A DNA stretch of 64,000 nt, from contig NZ_JACKTY010000041.1 in the NCBI RefSeq assembly GCF_025822605.1, positions 62,001-126,000 on the forward strand, in the 5' to 3' direction. This stretch comes from Mycolicibacterium komossense (GTDB lineage: Bacteria > Actinomycetota > Actinomycetes > Mycobacteriales > Mycobacteriaceae). The notes under the pieces are model-generated. The model had not been told where the DNA came from, did no database searches, and saw only the letters and a list, made by a program, of their open reading frames with translations. This document shows, piece after piece, positions 54,349 through 63,814 of the stretch (positions within the stretch are counted from its first letter, which is position 1; every line of letters starts with the position of its first letter). The translations under genes were made by a program, and so were the position numbers.

Positions 54349-56808
54349 TCACACACTCAATACCGTGATGCGTCCGTCGACGCCATCGACTTCGATCACA
54401 GCGCCGGTGCGCAGCCGATCGGCGGCACCGCTGACATTGACCACGCACGGCAGGCCGTATTCGCGGGCCACGATCGCGGCATGTGAGATCGGACCACCCA
54501 GCTCGGTCACCACGGCGGCCACATAGGCGAAGGCCGGGGTGTAACCGATATCCGTCACCTTCGCGACCAGGATCTCCCCGGGCTGGAGTTCGTCGATGGC
54601 TCCCGGCCCGATGACCCGAACGCGGCCGCGCGCTCGGCCGGCGCTGACGCCCATGCCCCACAACGTGTCTCCCGCCGTCAACCGGCAGTCCGTGCTGACC
54701 ACCGGAACCCAGGTGCCGCTGAACGCCGCGGGCGGGGGCAGTCCCCGCAATGCCTCGCGTTGCGCGCGACGGCGTGCCACCGTGGCCGCAACGTCGGGCG
54801 GCGGTGCTCCCAACTCGTCGACGGTGAGGTAGAAGACATCATCCGGTTGGCCGAACTCTCCGGCCTTGTATCGCCGGCGGCCGTACTCTCGCAACAACTT
54901 TCGCAGTACCCAGATCGCTCTGACCATTCGGTCGCGGCGCACCTCGCGGGCGCGCAGTTGGGCAGCGGACACGGCGGCGATCGGCCGCGCGACCAGCGGC
55001 ACGCGTGCCTTCGGCGGGAGTGCACGCGGCGAGACGGTCGCAGCCTTGGCCACCGTCCGGAGTAACAACTCAGGGTCATCGGCGAAAGTCAGGCAATCCA
55101 TCTCGACCTCACCGGGTCCCCGGTGGCCGATGGCTCCCAACTCCCGGGTCAGCGCGGCGTAGAAGGCCGGGGAACGGGAGGGCAGGTCATCGATGGTGGA
55201 TTCGCCGAGTAGGCGGGCAATGTGCGGCTCCGACCCGGCGAGCGCGGCGAGCCGGTGAACCGCACCGAGCGACTGCGCACTGGTTACGTCGCTGCCCGCG
55301 GTGGGCACGACCTCGCGCCCGCACAGCAGCCGCAGGATGACTCCGTATGCGGTGCAGATCAGCAGCGACGCCGCCGCCAGCACCCATCCCTGCACCACGT
55401 GGTCCCGGCCGAGGAGGATGAGCGCACGCAGCCGGTCGTCGTCAGTGCCATCGACCTCCGCTGCCAGCTCCTCGAGCCGCGCCACATCGGCGCTGAAATC
55501 ACGGGTGTCCCAGCAGCCTCCGCCTGACAGCGACACCAGGTTGTTGGCGAACGTCGCGATTCCCCGCAGGCCCGCGAGAAGATCCCGGCGCTCGACGAGC
55601 GGACCTTCGGGCCCCACCAGCGGTAGTTGCGCAGCGGTATCGCCGAAGAATCCGGCGACGATCACATCGGGGTCCACGAACGGGACGGTCTGCGCCATGA
55701 AATGGCCGGACGTCAGGCCGGCGTAAAGCCGATGCCCGAACACCCCGGTGGCCCGTCGGGACATCTCACTTTGTACCGCGCCGCCGGGACGGAGCCGCCG
55801 GGAAATGACCACGCCCGCCGCTCTGGTGCCCATCACGGTCACCGACGCCGAGCACGGCGAGAAGGGACCGGGCAGCGCCTCGGAGAGATTCGTCGCGACG
55901 AACGCCGGGAAACGGGGATCGATAGGGGTGTCGAATTCACCGTTGGCGCCGGCTATCCCGGCCGCGACAGGCACCACCCCATCGGCGGCGGGGCTGTCTG
56001 CCGCGGGTATCTCTCGAACTCGCGGCAACCGCCACGGCAACGCGACGGTCTTCCCGTTCATCGTGACGCGGCCGCGGCAGGCCAACACGAAGTCCTCGAC
56101 GCAGTCGGCGGCCGTCCAGCACGGCTCGACGTTCCAGTCAGCGGGCAATGGTACGGCGCGCTCTGCGAGTCGATCGCCGAACAGCGCCGCAGTGGCCGTT
56201 CTCGGAAATGGCACTGCGACAGCGCGCCGGCCGATAGCGGCGGCCATCGCGCGAATCGTGGTGTGGCCCTTGGCTGCGATGTCGTAGGTGCCGGTTCGAC
56301 CCGCGCCGTCGATGACGGCGCGTACAAAGACCCGGCGCAGATCGTGCGGGTGGACCACGCGCAACGGACGGTCAACAGTCGTCCGCGCGGCGGGTACCAG
56401 CGGTGTGGTGAACAGCGCCACCAGTGCGTCATCGGCATCGCGACCCACCGCCACCGCCGCTCGCACGGTGATCAGGTCGGCACCTGCTGACCGCGCCAGG
56501 TCCGCCTCCGGCGAGGCGACTGCGACGACGCGCACCGGCGACACCGTGAGCGCACGGGCCAGGTCATCGGCACTGATCGACCCCGATCCGCACACCGCCA
56601 CCACATCTGCACCGGCAAATAGGAATCCCAGACCTCCGCATGCTACGTCGTTGCTAACGAATCCGACTGCACCAGACCAACTTTCGGGACGACACCGACC
56701 GACCCCGACGAGATCGTGCCCACGGCTGATCAGGTGCGCGGCGACACCCCGGCCGAGGACCGTGTCAGCGCCGAATACGACGACTCGCAGGGCAGCACCG
56801 GACGTCAT
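54349..56808 (-). CDS. Rossmann epimerase-like/PEP-utiliser mobile-domain fusion (Rv2047c-like)
   Basis: The 819-residue protein joins an N-terminal NAD(P)-binding, epimerase-like domain (RVVVFGADTVLGRGVAAHLISRGHDLVGVG; to about 270) to a central region resembling PEP-utilisers and a C-terminal phosphohistidine domain. The latter has GGPISHAAIVAREYGLPCVV (mobile-loop His in SHAAI) around residue 765 and ends in IEVDGVDGRITVLSV. No ATP-grasp domain is evident, so the phospho-donor is unclear. I chose ATG 56808; longer in-frame starts give Arg-rich sequence. It overlaps no gene and leads the operon with the Ppm-like gene. Confidence 0.83.
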   Translation of the reverse strand: MTSGAALRVVVFGADTVLGRGVAAHLISRGHDLVGVGRCRPESWSGAVGFVSNDVACGGLGFLFAGADVVAVCGSGSISADDLARALTVSPVRVVAVASPEADLARSAGADLITVRAAVAVGRDADDALVALFTTPLVPAARTTVDRPLRVVHPHDLRRVFVRAVIDGAGRTGTYDIAAKGHTTIRAMAAAIGRRAVAVPFPRTATAALFGDRLAERAVPLPADWNVEPCWTAADCVEDFVLACRGRVTMNGKTVALPWRLPRVREIPAADSPAADGVVPVAAGIAGANGEFDTPIDPRFPAFVATNLSEALPGPFSPCSASVTVMGTRAAGVVISRRLRPGGAVQSEMSRRATGVFGHRLYAGLTSGHFMAQTVPFVDPDVIVAGFFGDTAAQLPLVGPEGPLVERRDLLAGLRGIATFANNLVSLSGGGCWDTRDFSADVARLEELAAEVDGTDDDRLRALILLGRDHVVQGWVLAAASLLICTAYGVILRLLCGREVVPTAGSDVTSAQSLGAVHRLAALAGSEPHIARLLGESTIDDLPSRSPAFYAALTRELGAIGHRGPGEVEMDCLTFADDPELLLRTVAKAATVSPRALPPKARVPLVARPIAAVSAAQLRAREVRRDRMVRAIWVLRKLLREYGRRRYKAGEFGQPDDVFYLTVDELGAPPPDVAATVARRRAQREALRGLPPPAAFSGTWVPVVSTDCRLTAGDTLWGMGVSAGRARGRVRVIGPGAIDELQPGEILVAKVTDIGYTPAFAYVAAVVTELGGPISHAAIVAREYGLPCVVNVSGAADRLRTGAVIEVDGVDGRITVLSV

Positions 56809-56882
56809 CCTCTGATCCTCCGTTCTTCCACCATCGCGGTATTCGGTGCGGATGCCGATCCGGATGGACTTCTGACCATTGC

Positions 56883-59204
56883 ATGACCCGTGGCGATATC
56901 GCCCACAAACCGCCAACCGATGTCGCAGAGTGGCATCAGCACGAAAGGAATCGCGCACTGCACTTCATCGCCCGGTTGGCCCTTGCGGCACCTCGAACCG
57001 TCCTCGCCGTGGCGGCACTTCTCGTCATCGGTGCGGGAGTGTTCGGCGTGCAGGTGACGAAATCCCTGTCCGCCGCCGGATTTCGCGATCCGTCGGCCGA
57101 ATCCTCCCAGGTCGCCGACCTGATGTCGGCCAAGTTCGGCCAAGGCGATCTGCAGCTGGTGTTCGCCGTCGACAGCCCAGGTGGCGCACGGAGTCCGGCG
57201 GGCCGCGCCGCCGGACTGGACATCGTCGACCACGTGCGCGCCTACCCGTTCGTGGCCGACGTGACCTCGGCGTGGACGGCGCCACCGGCCGCCGCAGCCG
57301 GCCTGATCAGCAAAGATGGGGGCACCGGCCTGGTGTTGGTCGGCATCAACGGCGGTGGCAGCCAGGCCCAGCGGCACGCCAAGGATCTCGCGCAGCGCTT
57401 CACCGGACAACGAAGTGGCGCGACGGTGACCGCGGGTGGTCCCGCGATGACCTATGTGGAGATCAACGCCCAGTCCGAGCGGGACCTGGTGATGATGGAG
57501 TTGATCGCGATCCCGTTCACCTTCCTGGTGCTGGTCGGGGTGTTCGGAGGTCTACTGGCCGCCGCGCTCCCGCTGACAGTCGGCATCTGCGCGATCGTCG
57601 GCTCGATGGCGGTGTTGCGGCTGTTCGCCGTGGTGACCGAGGTGTCGACGTTCGCGCTCAACCTGACCATCGCGATGGGACTCGCCCTGGCGGTGGACTA
57701 CACCCTGCTGATCGTCAGCCGGTTCCGGGAGGAGCGCGCCCGCGGATGCGAGATCGATGAGGCGCTCTGCACGACGATGGCCACAGCCGGTCGGACCGTG
57801 CTGTTCTCGGCCTTGACGGTGGGCCTGTCGATGTTGGCGCTCGCCCTGTTCCCGATGTACTTTCTGAGATCCTTCGCCTTCGCGGGTGTTGCTGTGGTGG
57901 CGTTGACCGCGCTGGCGGCACTGGTGATCGGCCCCGCCGCGATCGTGGTGCTGGGCGACCACCTCGACGCGTTGGACCTGCGCCCGCTGGTACGCCGGCT
58001 GGTACGCCGGCCGCCGCCGCAACGGTTGGAGGACGGCTTCTGGTACCGCACGGCGCGTTTCGCCATTCGGCGCGCAGCCGCCGTCGCCGTTGCCGTCACG
58101 GTGCTGCTGTTGATCCTCGGCGCCCCCTTCACCCACGTGCGGTGGGGATTCCCCGACGAGCGGATGTTGCCCAGCTCGGCTTCCGCGCGCCAGCTCGGTG
58201 ATCGGCTGCGCACCGACTTCGGTTACAACCCGGGCACCGCAATGACCGTCGTGGTGCCCGACGTATCCGGTGTGGGGACCGCGGAGGTCGCCCGCTTCGC
58301 GCGCGATTTCTCTCTCACCCCCTATGTCGCCTCGGTTTCGGCGCCCACCGGTACCTACGTCGCAGGCAGTCTGGTGGGGCCGCCATCGGCCCCGGCCGGG
58401 ATAGCCGGCGGCGGGGCGTTCCTGACCGTGACGAACACCGCGCCGATCATCAGCGACGATGTCCCGAGCCCGCTGGACTGGATGCACTCCGTCGTCGGCC
58501 CCGGCGGCAAGCCCTATCTGGTCGGCGGTCTGGCCCAGGTCACCCAGGACAACGCGACCGCCATCAGCACCCGCTTGCCCTGGGTATTGATGCTGATCGG
58601 CGCCATTTCCTTCGTGCTGTTGTTCGGTCTGACCGGCAGTCTGGTGCTGCCTGTCAAGGCGATCCTGCTCAACACGCTGTCGCTGACCGCCACCTTCGGC
58701 GCATTGGTCTGGATCTTCCAGGACGGCGCGCTGGACGCACTGGGCACCGTCGCAACGGGATCGCTGGTGGCGCAGGTGCCGGTCCTGTTGTTCTGCGTGG
58801 CGTTCGGCCTGTCGATGGACTACGAGGTCTTCCTGATCGCGCGTATCCGCGAATTCTGGCTGGCCTCGCGCCGCGAGAGTTCAGCCGACAATGACGACGC
58901 CATCGCGATGGGACTGGCCAGTACCGGCCGGATCGTCACCGCGGCGGCACTCCTGATGGCGATCTCGTTCTCGGCGCTGATGGCGTCGCAGGTATCGATC
59001 ATGCGCATGTTCGGGCTGGGCTTGACGCTGGCGGTGGTGATGGACGCGACGCTGGTCCGGATGCTGTTGGTGCCGGCCTTCATGCATTTGCTCGGCAAGC
59101 GGAACTGGTGGGCCCCGGACCGGTTGGCCGAATGGCATCGCCGGCACCAACCGAGCCACACCGGGTTTGCGAAGATCACCCCGGTAGGCCAACCACGACA
59201 CTAA
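56883..59204 (+). CDS. MmpL family lipid exporter
   Basis: The 773-residue RND protein has two repeats with proton-relay Asp-Tyr pairs in GLALAVDYTLLIVSRF and GLSMDYEVFLIARI, and periplasmic loops shorter than those of MmpL4-type proteins. It is divergent from the Rv2047c-like gene, sharing 74 bases, and followed by a peptidase-like gene two or ten bases later. It probably moves a lipid through the inner membrane; the neighbouring Ppm-like enzyme suggests a mannosyl-phosphoprenyl or related lipid. Confidence 0.93.
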   Translation: MTRGDIAHKPPTDVAEWHQHERNRALHFIARLALAAPRTVLAVAALLVIGAGVFGVQVTKSLSAAGFRDPSAESSQVADLMSAKFGQGDLQLVFAVDSPGGARSPAGRAAGLDIVDHVRAYPFVADVTSAWTAPPAAAAGLISKDGGTGLVLVGINGGGSQAQRHAKDLAQRFTGQRSGATVTAGGPAMTYVEINAQSERDLVMMELIAIPFTFLVLVGVFGGLLAAALPLTVGICAIVGSMAVLRLFAVVTEVSTFALNLTIAMGLALAVDYTLLIVSRFREERARGCEIDEALCTTMATAGRTVLFSALTVGLSMLALALFPMYFLRSFAFAGVAVVALTALAALVIGPAAIVVLGDHLDALDLRPLVRRLVRRPPPQRLEDGFWYRTARFAIRRAAAVAVAVTVLLLILGAPFTHVRWGFPDERMLPSSASARQLGDRLRTDFGYNPGTAMTVVVPDVSGVGTAEVARFARDFSLTPYVASVSAPTGTYVAGSLVGPPSAPAGIAGGGAFLTVTNTAPIISDDVPSPLDWMHSVVGPGGKPYLVGGLAQVTQDNATAISTRLPWVLMLIGAISFVLLFGLTGSLVLPVKAILLNTLSLTATFGALVWIFQDGALDALGTVATGSLVAQVPVLLFCVAFGLSMDYEVFLIARIREFWLASRRESSADNDDAIAMGLASTGRIVTAAALLMAISFSALMASQVSIMRMFGLGLTLAVVMDATLVRMLLVPAFMHLLGKRNWWAPDRLAEWHRRHQPSHTGFAKITPVGQPRH

Positions 59205-59214
59205 GGTGCTCTTC

Positions 59215-59874
59215 GTGAGCAGAGGGGTGTTAGCTGGCGGACAGGGCCGCTGGGTGGCCGTCGCGGCCTCGCTCGCCCTTGCCGGCGGCATGATATACGT
59301 GCAGAACACCGAGTCGCATCCTTACGTCAAGAGCGCGGCGGTAAGTCAGGCGGCTCAGCTTCCGGCCCCGACAGGCGTCCCGGAAGCACCTGCCCCCGCG
59401 GCGGCTGAACTGATGGCCGCGAGCACACCCGTTGCCGGTCAGAACTTCCAGTTCGAACTGCCGCCGGGTGTCGCGCCCGAAGGCGGATTGCAGGTCAAGA
59501 CCATCTGGGTGGCCCGCGTCATGAGCGTGATGTTCCCGGAGATCAAGACGATCGGCGGCTTCCGGCAGGACGCGTTGAAGTGGCATCCCAACGGGCTGGC
59601 GATCGACGTGATGATCCCGAATTACCACACCCAGGAGGGCATTGACCTGGGTAACCAGATTGCCGGCCTGGCGCTGGCCAACGCCAAGCGCTGGGGTGTG
59701 TTGCATGTGATCTGGCGCCAGGGCTTTTATCCCGGCATAGGCGCTCCGAGTTGGACTGCGGACTACGGCAACGAGACCGCCAACCACTACGACCATGTGC
59801 ACATCGCGACCGAAGGCGGTGGCTACCCGTCCGGGCACGAGACGTACTACATGGGATCGATGAAGACGACCTGA
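59215..59874 (+). CDS. Exported LAS/M15-like protein, paralogue of the 47.7-kb gene
   Basis: The 219-residue protein has a signal or anchor helix (WVAVAASLALAGGMIYVQ), a Pro/Ala linker and the same domain as the protein at 47664-48326: GLQVKTIWVARVMSVMFPEI, KWHPNGLAIDVMIPNY, HVIWRQGFYPG and HYDHVHIATEGGGYPSG. The His/Asp and His-x-His residues suit a zinc site of the LAS fold and peptidoglycan-related activity. I chose GTG 59215, eight bases after AAGG; GTG 59206 also exists. It follows mmpL by ten bases and may be co-expressed. Confidence 0.8.
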   Translation: MSRGVLAGGQGRWVAVAASLALAGGMIYVQNTESHPYVKSAAVSQAAQLPAPTGVPEAPAPAAAELMAASTPVAGQNFQFELPPGVAPEGGLQVKTIWVARVMSVMFPEIKTIGGFRQDALKWHPNGLAIDVMIPNYHTQEGIDLGNQIAGLALANAKRWGVLHVIWRQGFYPGIGAPSWTADYGNETANHYDHVHIATEGGGYPSGHETYYMGSMKTT

Positions 59875-59999
59875 CCAGCCCGCAGGAGCGCCGGGTGCCC
59901 TCAGCGCCATCGGTGCGCCAGCCGAGTTCGTCGCCGTCGGTAACCGTCCAACCGGGGTTGACGACGTTTGACACCTGGTCAGCGGGGTAAAAAGCGAGC

Positions 60000-60611
60000 G
60001 TGAAGCCCACCGGAGCCCCACTTACCGTCGCCTGGTTGATCGTTCTATTTGTCACCACCCGCCAGCAGCGTTCGGCCGGCCGACGCGAGTCGCGGCGGCT
60101 CCAACACAACCATTCGACCAACCTGCGCCGCCTACGCAACGAACCGTCCAGGGTTCTGGTGACGAGCCTGCTCTGGCTCGATGACCGCCGATGGTGGCCG
60201 TATGTACCCGTGTTCGCGACTATCGTCGCTCCCGCGGAGCGTCGGTTGCATTGGTGGCGTTGGCTTCTCGTTGGTTTCGCGGCGCATACCATTGGCACCT
60301 ACGTGGGCCAGAGTTATCTCGGCGTCTCGATCCGCCGCGGCAAAGCACCGAGGCGGCTCGTGGACGCGCGCGATGTGGGTGTCAGCTACTTCGTGCTCGG
60401 TCTGGCCGGCACACTGTCGGGGTATCTCCGCCGGCCGTGGCGATTCCGCTGCCAAGCGGCGGCGGTGGGCGCGCTGGCCGGCAATGTGGCGCTGCGACCG
60501 ACTTTCACCGAGGTCGGACACCTGACCGCTTTCTTCGTCGGCCTTGCTGCCACCGGATTGGCCCCGGACCGCGACGCCTTCGCCTACCCCGCGCCGCCGG
60601 TGCGCAGATGA
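60000..60611 (+). CDS. Rhomboid-like membrane protein
   Basis: The 203-residue protein has about five membrane helices: LTVAWLIVLFVTT, LHWWRWLLVGFAAHTIGTYVGQS, VGVSYFVLGLAGTLSGYL and LTAFFVGLAATGLAP. The HTIGTYVGQ and GVSYFVLG segments suit mycobacterial rhomboid-like proteins, but the catalytic GxSG/His pair of rhomboid proteases is not obvious. GTG start; a 125-base gap with no recognised feature separates it from the peptidase gene. The 3' end overlaps the convergent Rieske gene by 28 bases. Confidence 0.72.
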   Translation: MKPTGAPLTVAWLIVLFVTTRQQRSAGRRESRRLQHNHSTNLRRLRNEPSRVLVTSLLWLDDRRWWPYVPVFATIVAPAERRLHWWRWLLVGFAAHTIGTYVGQSYLGVSIRRGKAPRRLVDARDVGVSYFVLGLAGTLSGYLRRPWRFRCQAAAVGALAGNVALRPTFTEVGHLTAFFVGLAATGLAPDRDAFAYPAPPVRR

Positions 60612-61600
60612 TAACGACGTTCGGCGTAGACGAGGTCGTCTCGCCACAGCCGGGCCGCGGCATGACGCATGACCGGTTTGATGAGACCACTCCCCCGCAG
60701 TGCGCGGGCAAAGCCGGGACGGTCCGAGTGCGCGATGACGACTTCCAGCACGTCGGTGCGCGGCTTGCCGTCTGGCCCGTAACCCGTTGGTGTGGCGTGT
60801 GTTTCGACCACACTACCGACACCTTCGCCCTCGACGACCCGCATCACGATGGTGCGGGGTTCGGGGGTGGTGAACTCGGCGATCACCGGAACCCCCAGCC
60901 GACCGAGGTGGAAGGTCACTGCGACCACGAAGCGGTCCTCCTCCGCCGGCGGTTCGCCGTCCACCGGTGGTGAGCTGAGCACGTCGAGGTGGGCGAAGGA
61001 GTACGGATGAAACCAGCCGCCATGCCAGGGATCGAGTCGGTTGGCGATGATGTCCTGGGGCTCGCACGCCCCACTGAGCCGGGTCACCGCAGCGATCTGA
61101 TGGCCGGTGGGCCGGCCCGGCAGCACTGGCGCGTCGGTGGGGTCTTCGCCGCCGACGCTGTCCAGTCGCACCCACGCCAGCACTCCGTCGTCATGACTGG
61201 GCAATGGCCGCCAACCGAACTCTCGCTCACCGGAGAGCCGCAGGCCATGCCATGGACAGATCAGCGTGCCGGCGTCCATCCGGCCGGTGCACAGGGCGGC
61301 ACCCAGATGCGGGCAGGCGCCCGGCCCGACGCGCAGCCGCTGATCGGCGTCACGCCACGCGACGAGTTCCACCCCGGCGACCGACGTGCCGAAGGGCCGA
61401 TCGGCGCGGACGCTGTCACTGGAGCCCAGCACGTACCAATTCCCGCTGGGTCTGGCTTGCGAGCGCCGCAGCGCAGCATCGATGATCCCCGGCTGTGCGT
61501 CCTGGTAAGTGGGACGTTGCCGATCCCACCGGATCGGCGAAAGATACTGCAACGGTGCGCCCTTCGGCCATCGCTGCGCAACCGCGGTGGTGATCCTCAT
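60584..61600 (-). CDS. Rieske protein of the carotenoid cluster (DUF5914-type)
   Basis: The 338-residue protein has a Rieske domain with CPHLGAALCTG and, 17 residues on, CPWHGLRLSG (C-x-H, C-x-x-H), then a C-terminal domain without the mononuclear iron triad that I can recognise. Proteins of this build (DUF5914) are found in actinobacterial crt clusters. The start overlaps the crtU stop by 4 bases. It may oxidise or transfer electrons to the aromatic carotenoid; the exact reaction is unknown. Confidence 0.83.
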   Translation of the reverse strand: MRITTAVAQRWPKGAPLQYLSPIRWDRQRPTYQDAQPGIIDAALRRSQARPSGNWYVLGSSDSVRADRPFGTSVAGVELVAWRDADQRLRVGPGACPHLGAALCTGRMDAGTLICPWHGLRLSGEREFGWRPLPSHDDGVLAWVRLDSVGGEDPTDAPVLPGRPTGHQIAAVTRLSGACEPQDIIANRLDPWHGGWFHPYSFAHLDVLSSPPVDGEPPAEEDRFVVAVTFHLGRLGVPVIAEFTTPEPRTIVMRVVEGEGVGSVVETHATPTGYGPDGKPRTDVLEVVIAHSDRPGFARALRGSGLIKPVMRHAAARLWRDDLVYAERRYHLRTGGAG

Positions 61601-63141
61601 CGACGTTCTCCTGCCTGCGCCAACCGGCGTAACACTCCCGAGCGACCCCGCACCGGGACGGTCTGAAGATCGTGGCCGGGCAATCCCCAGCATGCCAGGA
61701 GGTGATTGGCCGCCGACAAACCGGTGGTCGCGGCGCGTTCCATCAGCGCGACCGGGAGGTCGATCCGAATCCCGTCACCGGCCAGCACCAGCCCGTCGTT
61801 CGGCGTGCTCACCTCGGGCCTGCGAGCATGCTCGCCGGGCGCGAACCGGGGGCAGTCGGCGCGGCGCAGTATCCGTTCGCCGAGGATGGTCGCACTCGCG
61901 GTCTCGGGATACAGCTCGTACAACCGGGCCAGCAAACGGGTGCGCACCTCCGCGTCCGGCGTCACTTCCGGCACGGCGTAGGCATGCAATTCGACTACCG
62001 AGCCGCGTTGTGCGCGTGCCCATTCAGCGGCCTGCTGCTCATACCGTTCGAGAACACTGATGTTATCGAGGGGTTTGCGTCCGCCGGTGCCCAGGAAGGC
62101 GGGCCGGTCGGGGCGCACCGGCCGGTCCAGCCAGAGCCGCAGCACGGTGAACGGCGGCGCGGGCCGCAAAGCGGCGATCTGATCACGCCAGGCCGCATCG
62201 CCCAGGGCCGGTGAGGCGCCGACGACTGCGCGCAGCCCGCCGACATCGGTGGCCAGCACCACCCCGTCGGCATCGCACGCGGCACCGGAGTCGTCGTAGA
62301 CGCGGAAGGCACGCTGACCTTCGGTATCGATCGCTGTCACCGTCCGTCCGGTACGAAATGTCACGCCCTGACCAATCAGATAGTTGCGCAACGGTTCCCA
62401 CAGTGCGGTGTCGAAATTGGCCGCGGCGACGTCGAAGATCAGGCCCTCGCTGGAGCCCAGGAAGTAGATGTGGAACATCGCGGCCAGCTCGGCGGCGGAC
62501 AGCTGCGACGGTTCGGCGAAGAAGCTGCGGGAAAACACCTCGAACGCCAGGTGCTGCGCCGCTTCGGGGAAGTTGATGTCCTGGAGGAACTTCTCGGCAT
62601 CCAGATGATCCAGCCGGTGGTAGATATCAGGAACCGATACCGCCCCCAGCGGGGCAGCCGCACGCGCGTTGATGCGGACCAGATCACGCAACCGGAAAGT
62701 CGGACTTCGCAGGGCGAAGGCCAGCGCATTCCACGGTGGGCTCAGCGGCAGGCCGCGGAAGGTGTCACGGCGGCCTGCGCCGTCGATCAGCGGGTAGTCC
62801 TCGACAGGAACGAGCCCACTCAGTTCGGAATCACTACGGCGCAACAGGTTCCGCAGGTTGTAGTACTGGCGAAAGAAGGCGTGGAAGCCGCGATTCATCG
62901 CGACCGTCGTGCCATCGTCGAGGTGATCGCTCCAGCCCCCGACGCGCCCGCCCAGATAAGACTCGCGCTCCAGGACGTCGACGCTGACGCCTCGTTCGGC
63001 CAGCCCGGTGGCCGCGGCCAGGCCGGCGATGCCCGCCCCGACCACCACCGCTTGGCGGCGGTCCGCCGGCGAGCTCGAGCCGACCGCACCAGGGTGGGTA
63101 ACCCGGCGCCGATCTCTGGGTGCCGCGGGATCTCTCCTCAT
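61597..63141 (-). CDS. crtU: CrtU-type carotene desaturase/methyltransferase (isorenieratene synthase-like)
   Basis: The 514-residue FAD protein has VVVGAGIAGLAAATGLAERGVSVDVLERESYLGGRVGGW and the long-range pattern of CrtU: VAMNRGFHAFFRQYYNLRNLLRR, and a C-terminal VLAGDGIRIDLPVALMERAATTGLSAANHLL. CrtU turns the beta rings of beta-carotene into aromatic rings. The start at 63141 overlaps the crtYd stop by ATGA. Other carotenoid oxidases are less likely because of the adjacent lycopene cyclase genes. Confidence 0.86.
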   Translation of the reverse strand: MRRDPAAPRDRRRVTHPGAVGSSSPADRRQAVVVGAGIAGLAAATGLAERGVSVDVLERESYLGGRVGGWSDHLDDGTTVAMNRGFHAFFRQYYNLRNLLRRSDSELSGLVPVEDYPLIDGAGRRDTFRGLPLSPPWNALAFALRSPTFRLRDLVRINARAAAPLGAVSVPDIYHRLDHLDAEKFLQDINFPEAAQHLAFEVFSRSFFAEPSQLSAAELAAMFHIYFLGSSEGLIFDVAAANFDTALWEPLRNYLIGQGVTFRTGRTVTAIDTEGQRAFRVYDDSGAACDADGVVLATDVGGLRAVVGASPALGDAAWRDQIAALRPAPPFTVLRLWLDRPVRPDRPAFLGTGGRKPLDNISVLERYEQQAAEWARAQRGSVVELHAYAVPEVTPDAEVRTRLLARLYELYPETASATILGERILRRADCPRFAPGEHARRPEVSTPNDGLVLAGDGIRIDLPVALMERAATTGLSAANHLLACWGLPGHDLQTVPVRGRSGVLRRLAQAGERR

Positions 63142-63461
63142 TCGCTTTTCGCCTTTGGGCCCCGTCGGCGTTCCCACAGCAGCAAGACCGCGGTAACCAT
63201 CGCGAACCCGAACAGGAAGTCCTCGACGGGAATGTCGAAGGGGAAACGCAGCCCGATGGTGTGCTGTTCGTCGTAGCGGACGATCGGTGCACTGAGTTTG
63301 GTCAGCCAGCCGTCGACCGGAATCTGAAAACCGAGCACGATCACCATTGTCAGCCAGTACCCCAGTTTCTGGAACAGCCCGGTGCGCAGCACCGCGAACT
63401 CGAGGCCGACGACACCCACGACAGCGACCGCCGCGGGCAGCGTGTATCCAAGCGCACTCAC
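63138..63461 (-). CDS. crtYd: Lycopene beta-cyclase subunit CrtYd
   Basis: The 107-residue membrane protein has three helices and the cyclase motif DIPVEDFLFGFAMVTAVLLLW, the actinobacterial lycopene cyclase domain. The GTG start overlaps the crtYc stop (GTGA). With CrtYc it forms the heterodimeric cyclase that closes the rings of lycopene to give beta-carotene. Confidence 0.9.
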   Translation of the reverse strand: MSALGYTLPAAVAVVGVVGLEFAVLRTGLFQKLGYWLTMVIVLGFQIPVDGWLTKLSAPIVRYDEQHTIGLRFPFDIPVEDFLFGFAMVTAVLLLWERRRGPKAKSE

Positions 63462-63814
63462 CGTTGCCCCGCATGATGATCCGCCGGTACCCGTAGCCTC
63501 CGTAGCCGGCCCAGCATGGCGTTCACCGCGTTGTAGGTCAGCAACCCGCACAGCGGAATGACCACGAAGAACAGCAGTTCCTCGAGCGGGATGCGCCCGA
63601 GAAGGTCGATGCCGATGACGAATTGGGGGTTATAGGTCCAGATATGGGCGGCAATCGCGATCGCATCCCAGACTATGAAGACCAGGGCGACCGGAGCCAC
63701 CGCGCGGATGGCCCGCCACGGCTGCCGGTACACGCCGGCGCCGAAGAACTCCAGGGGCGCGGTGATCACCAGGCAGGCTCCCAGCACCAGCAGATACTGC
63801 CAGTGCTCACTCAC
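63458..63814 (-). CDS. crtYc: Lycopene beta-cyclase subunit CrtYc
   Basis: The 118-residue membrane protein begins at a GTG giving SEHWQYLLVLGACLVITAPLEFFGAGVYR and has the motif RIPLEELLFFVVIPLCGLLTYNAV matching the partner subunit. Start and stop overlap neighbouring genes by 4 bases. It is the other half of the split lycopene cyclase. Confidence 0.9.
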   Translation of the reverse strand: MSEHWQYLLVLGACLVITAPLEFFGAGVYRQPWRAIRAVAPVALVFIVWDAIAIAAHIWTYNPQFVIGIDLLGRIPLEELLFFVVIPLCGLLTYNAVNAMLGRLRRLRVPADHHAGQR

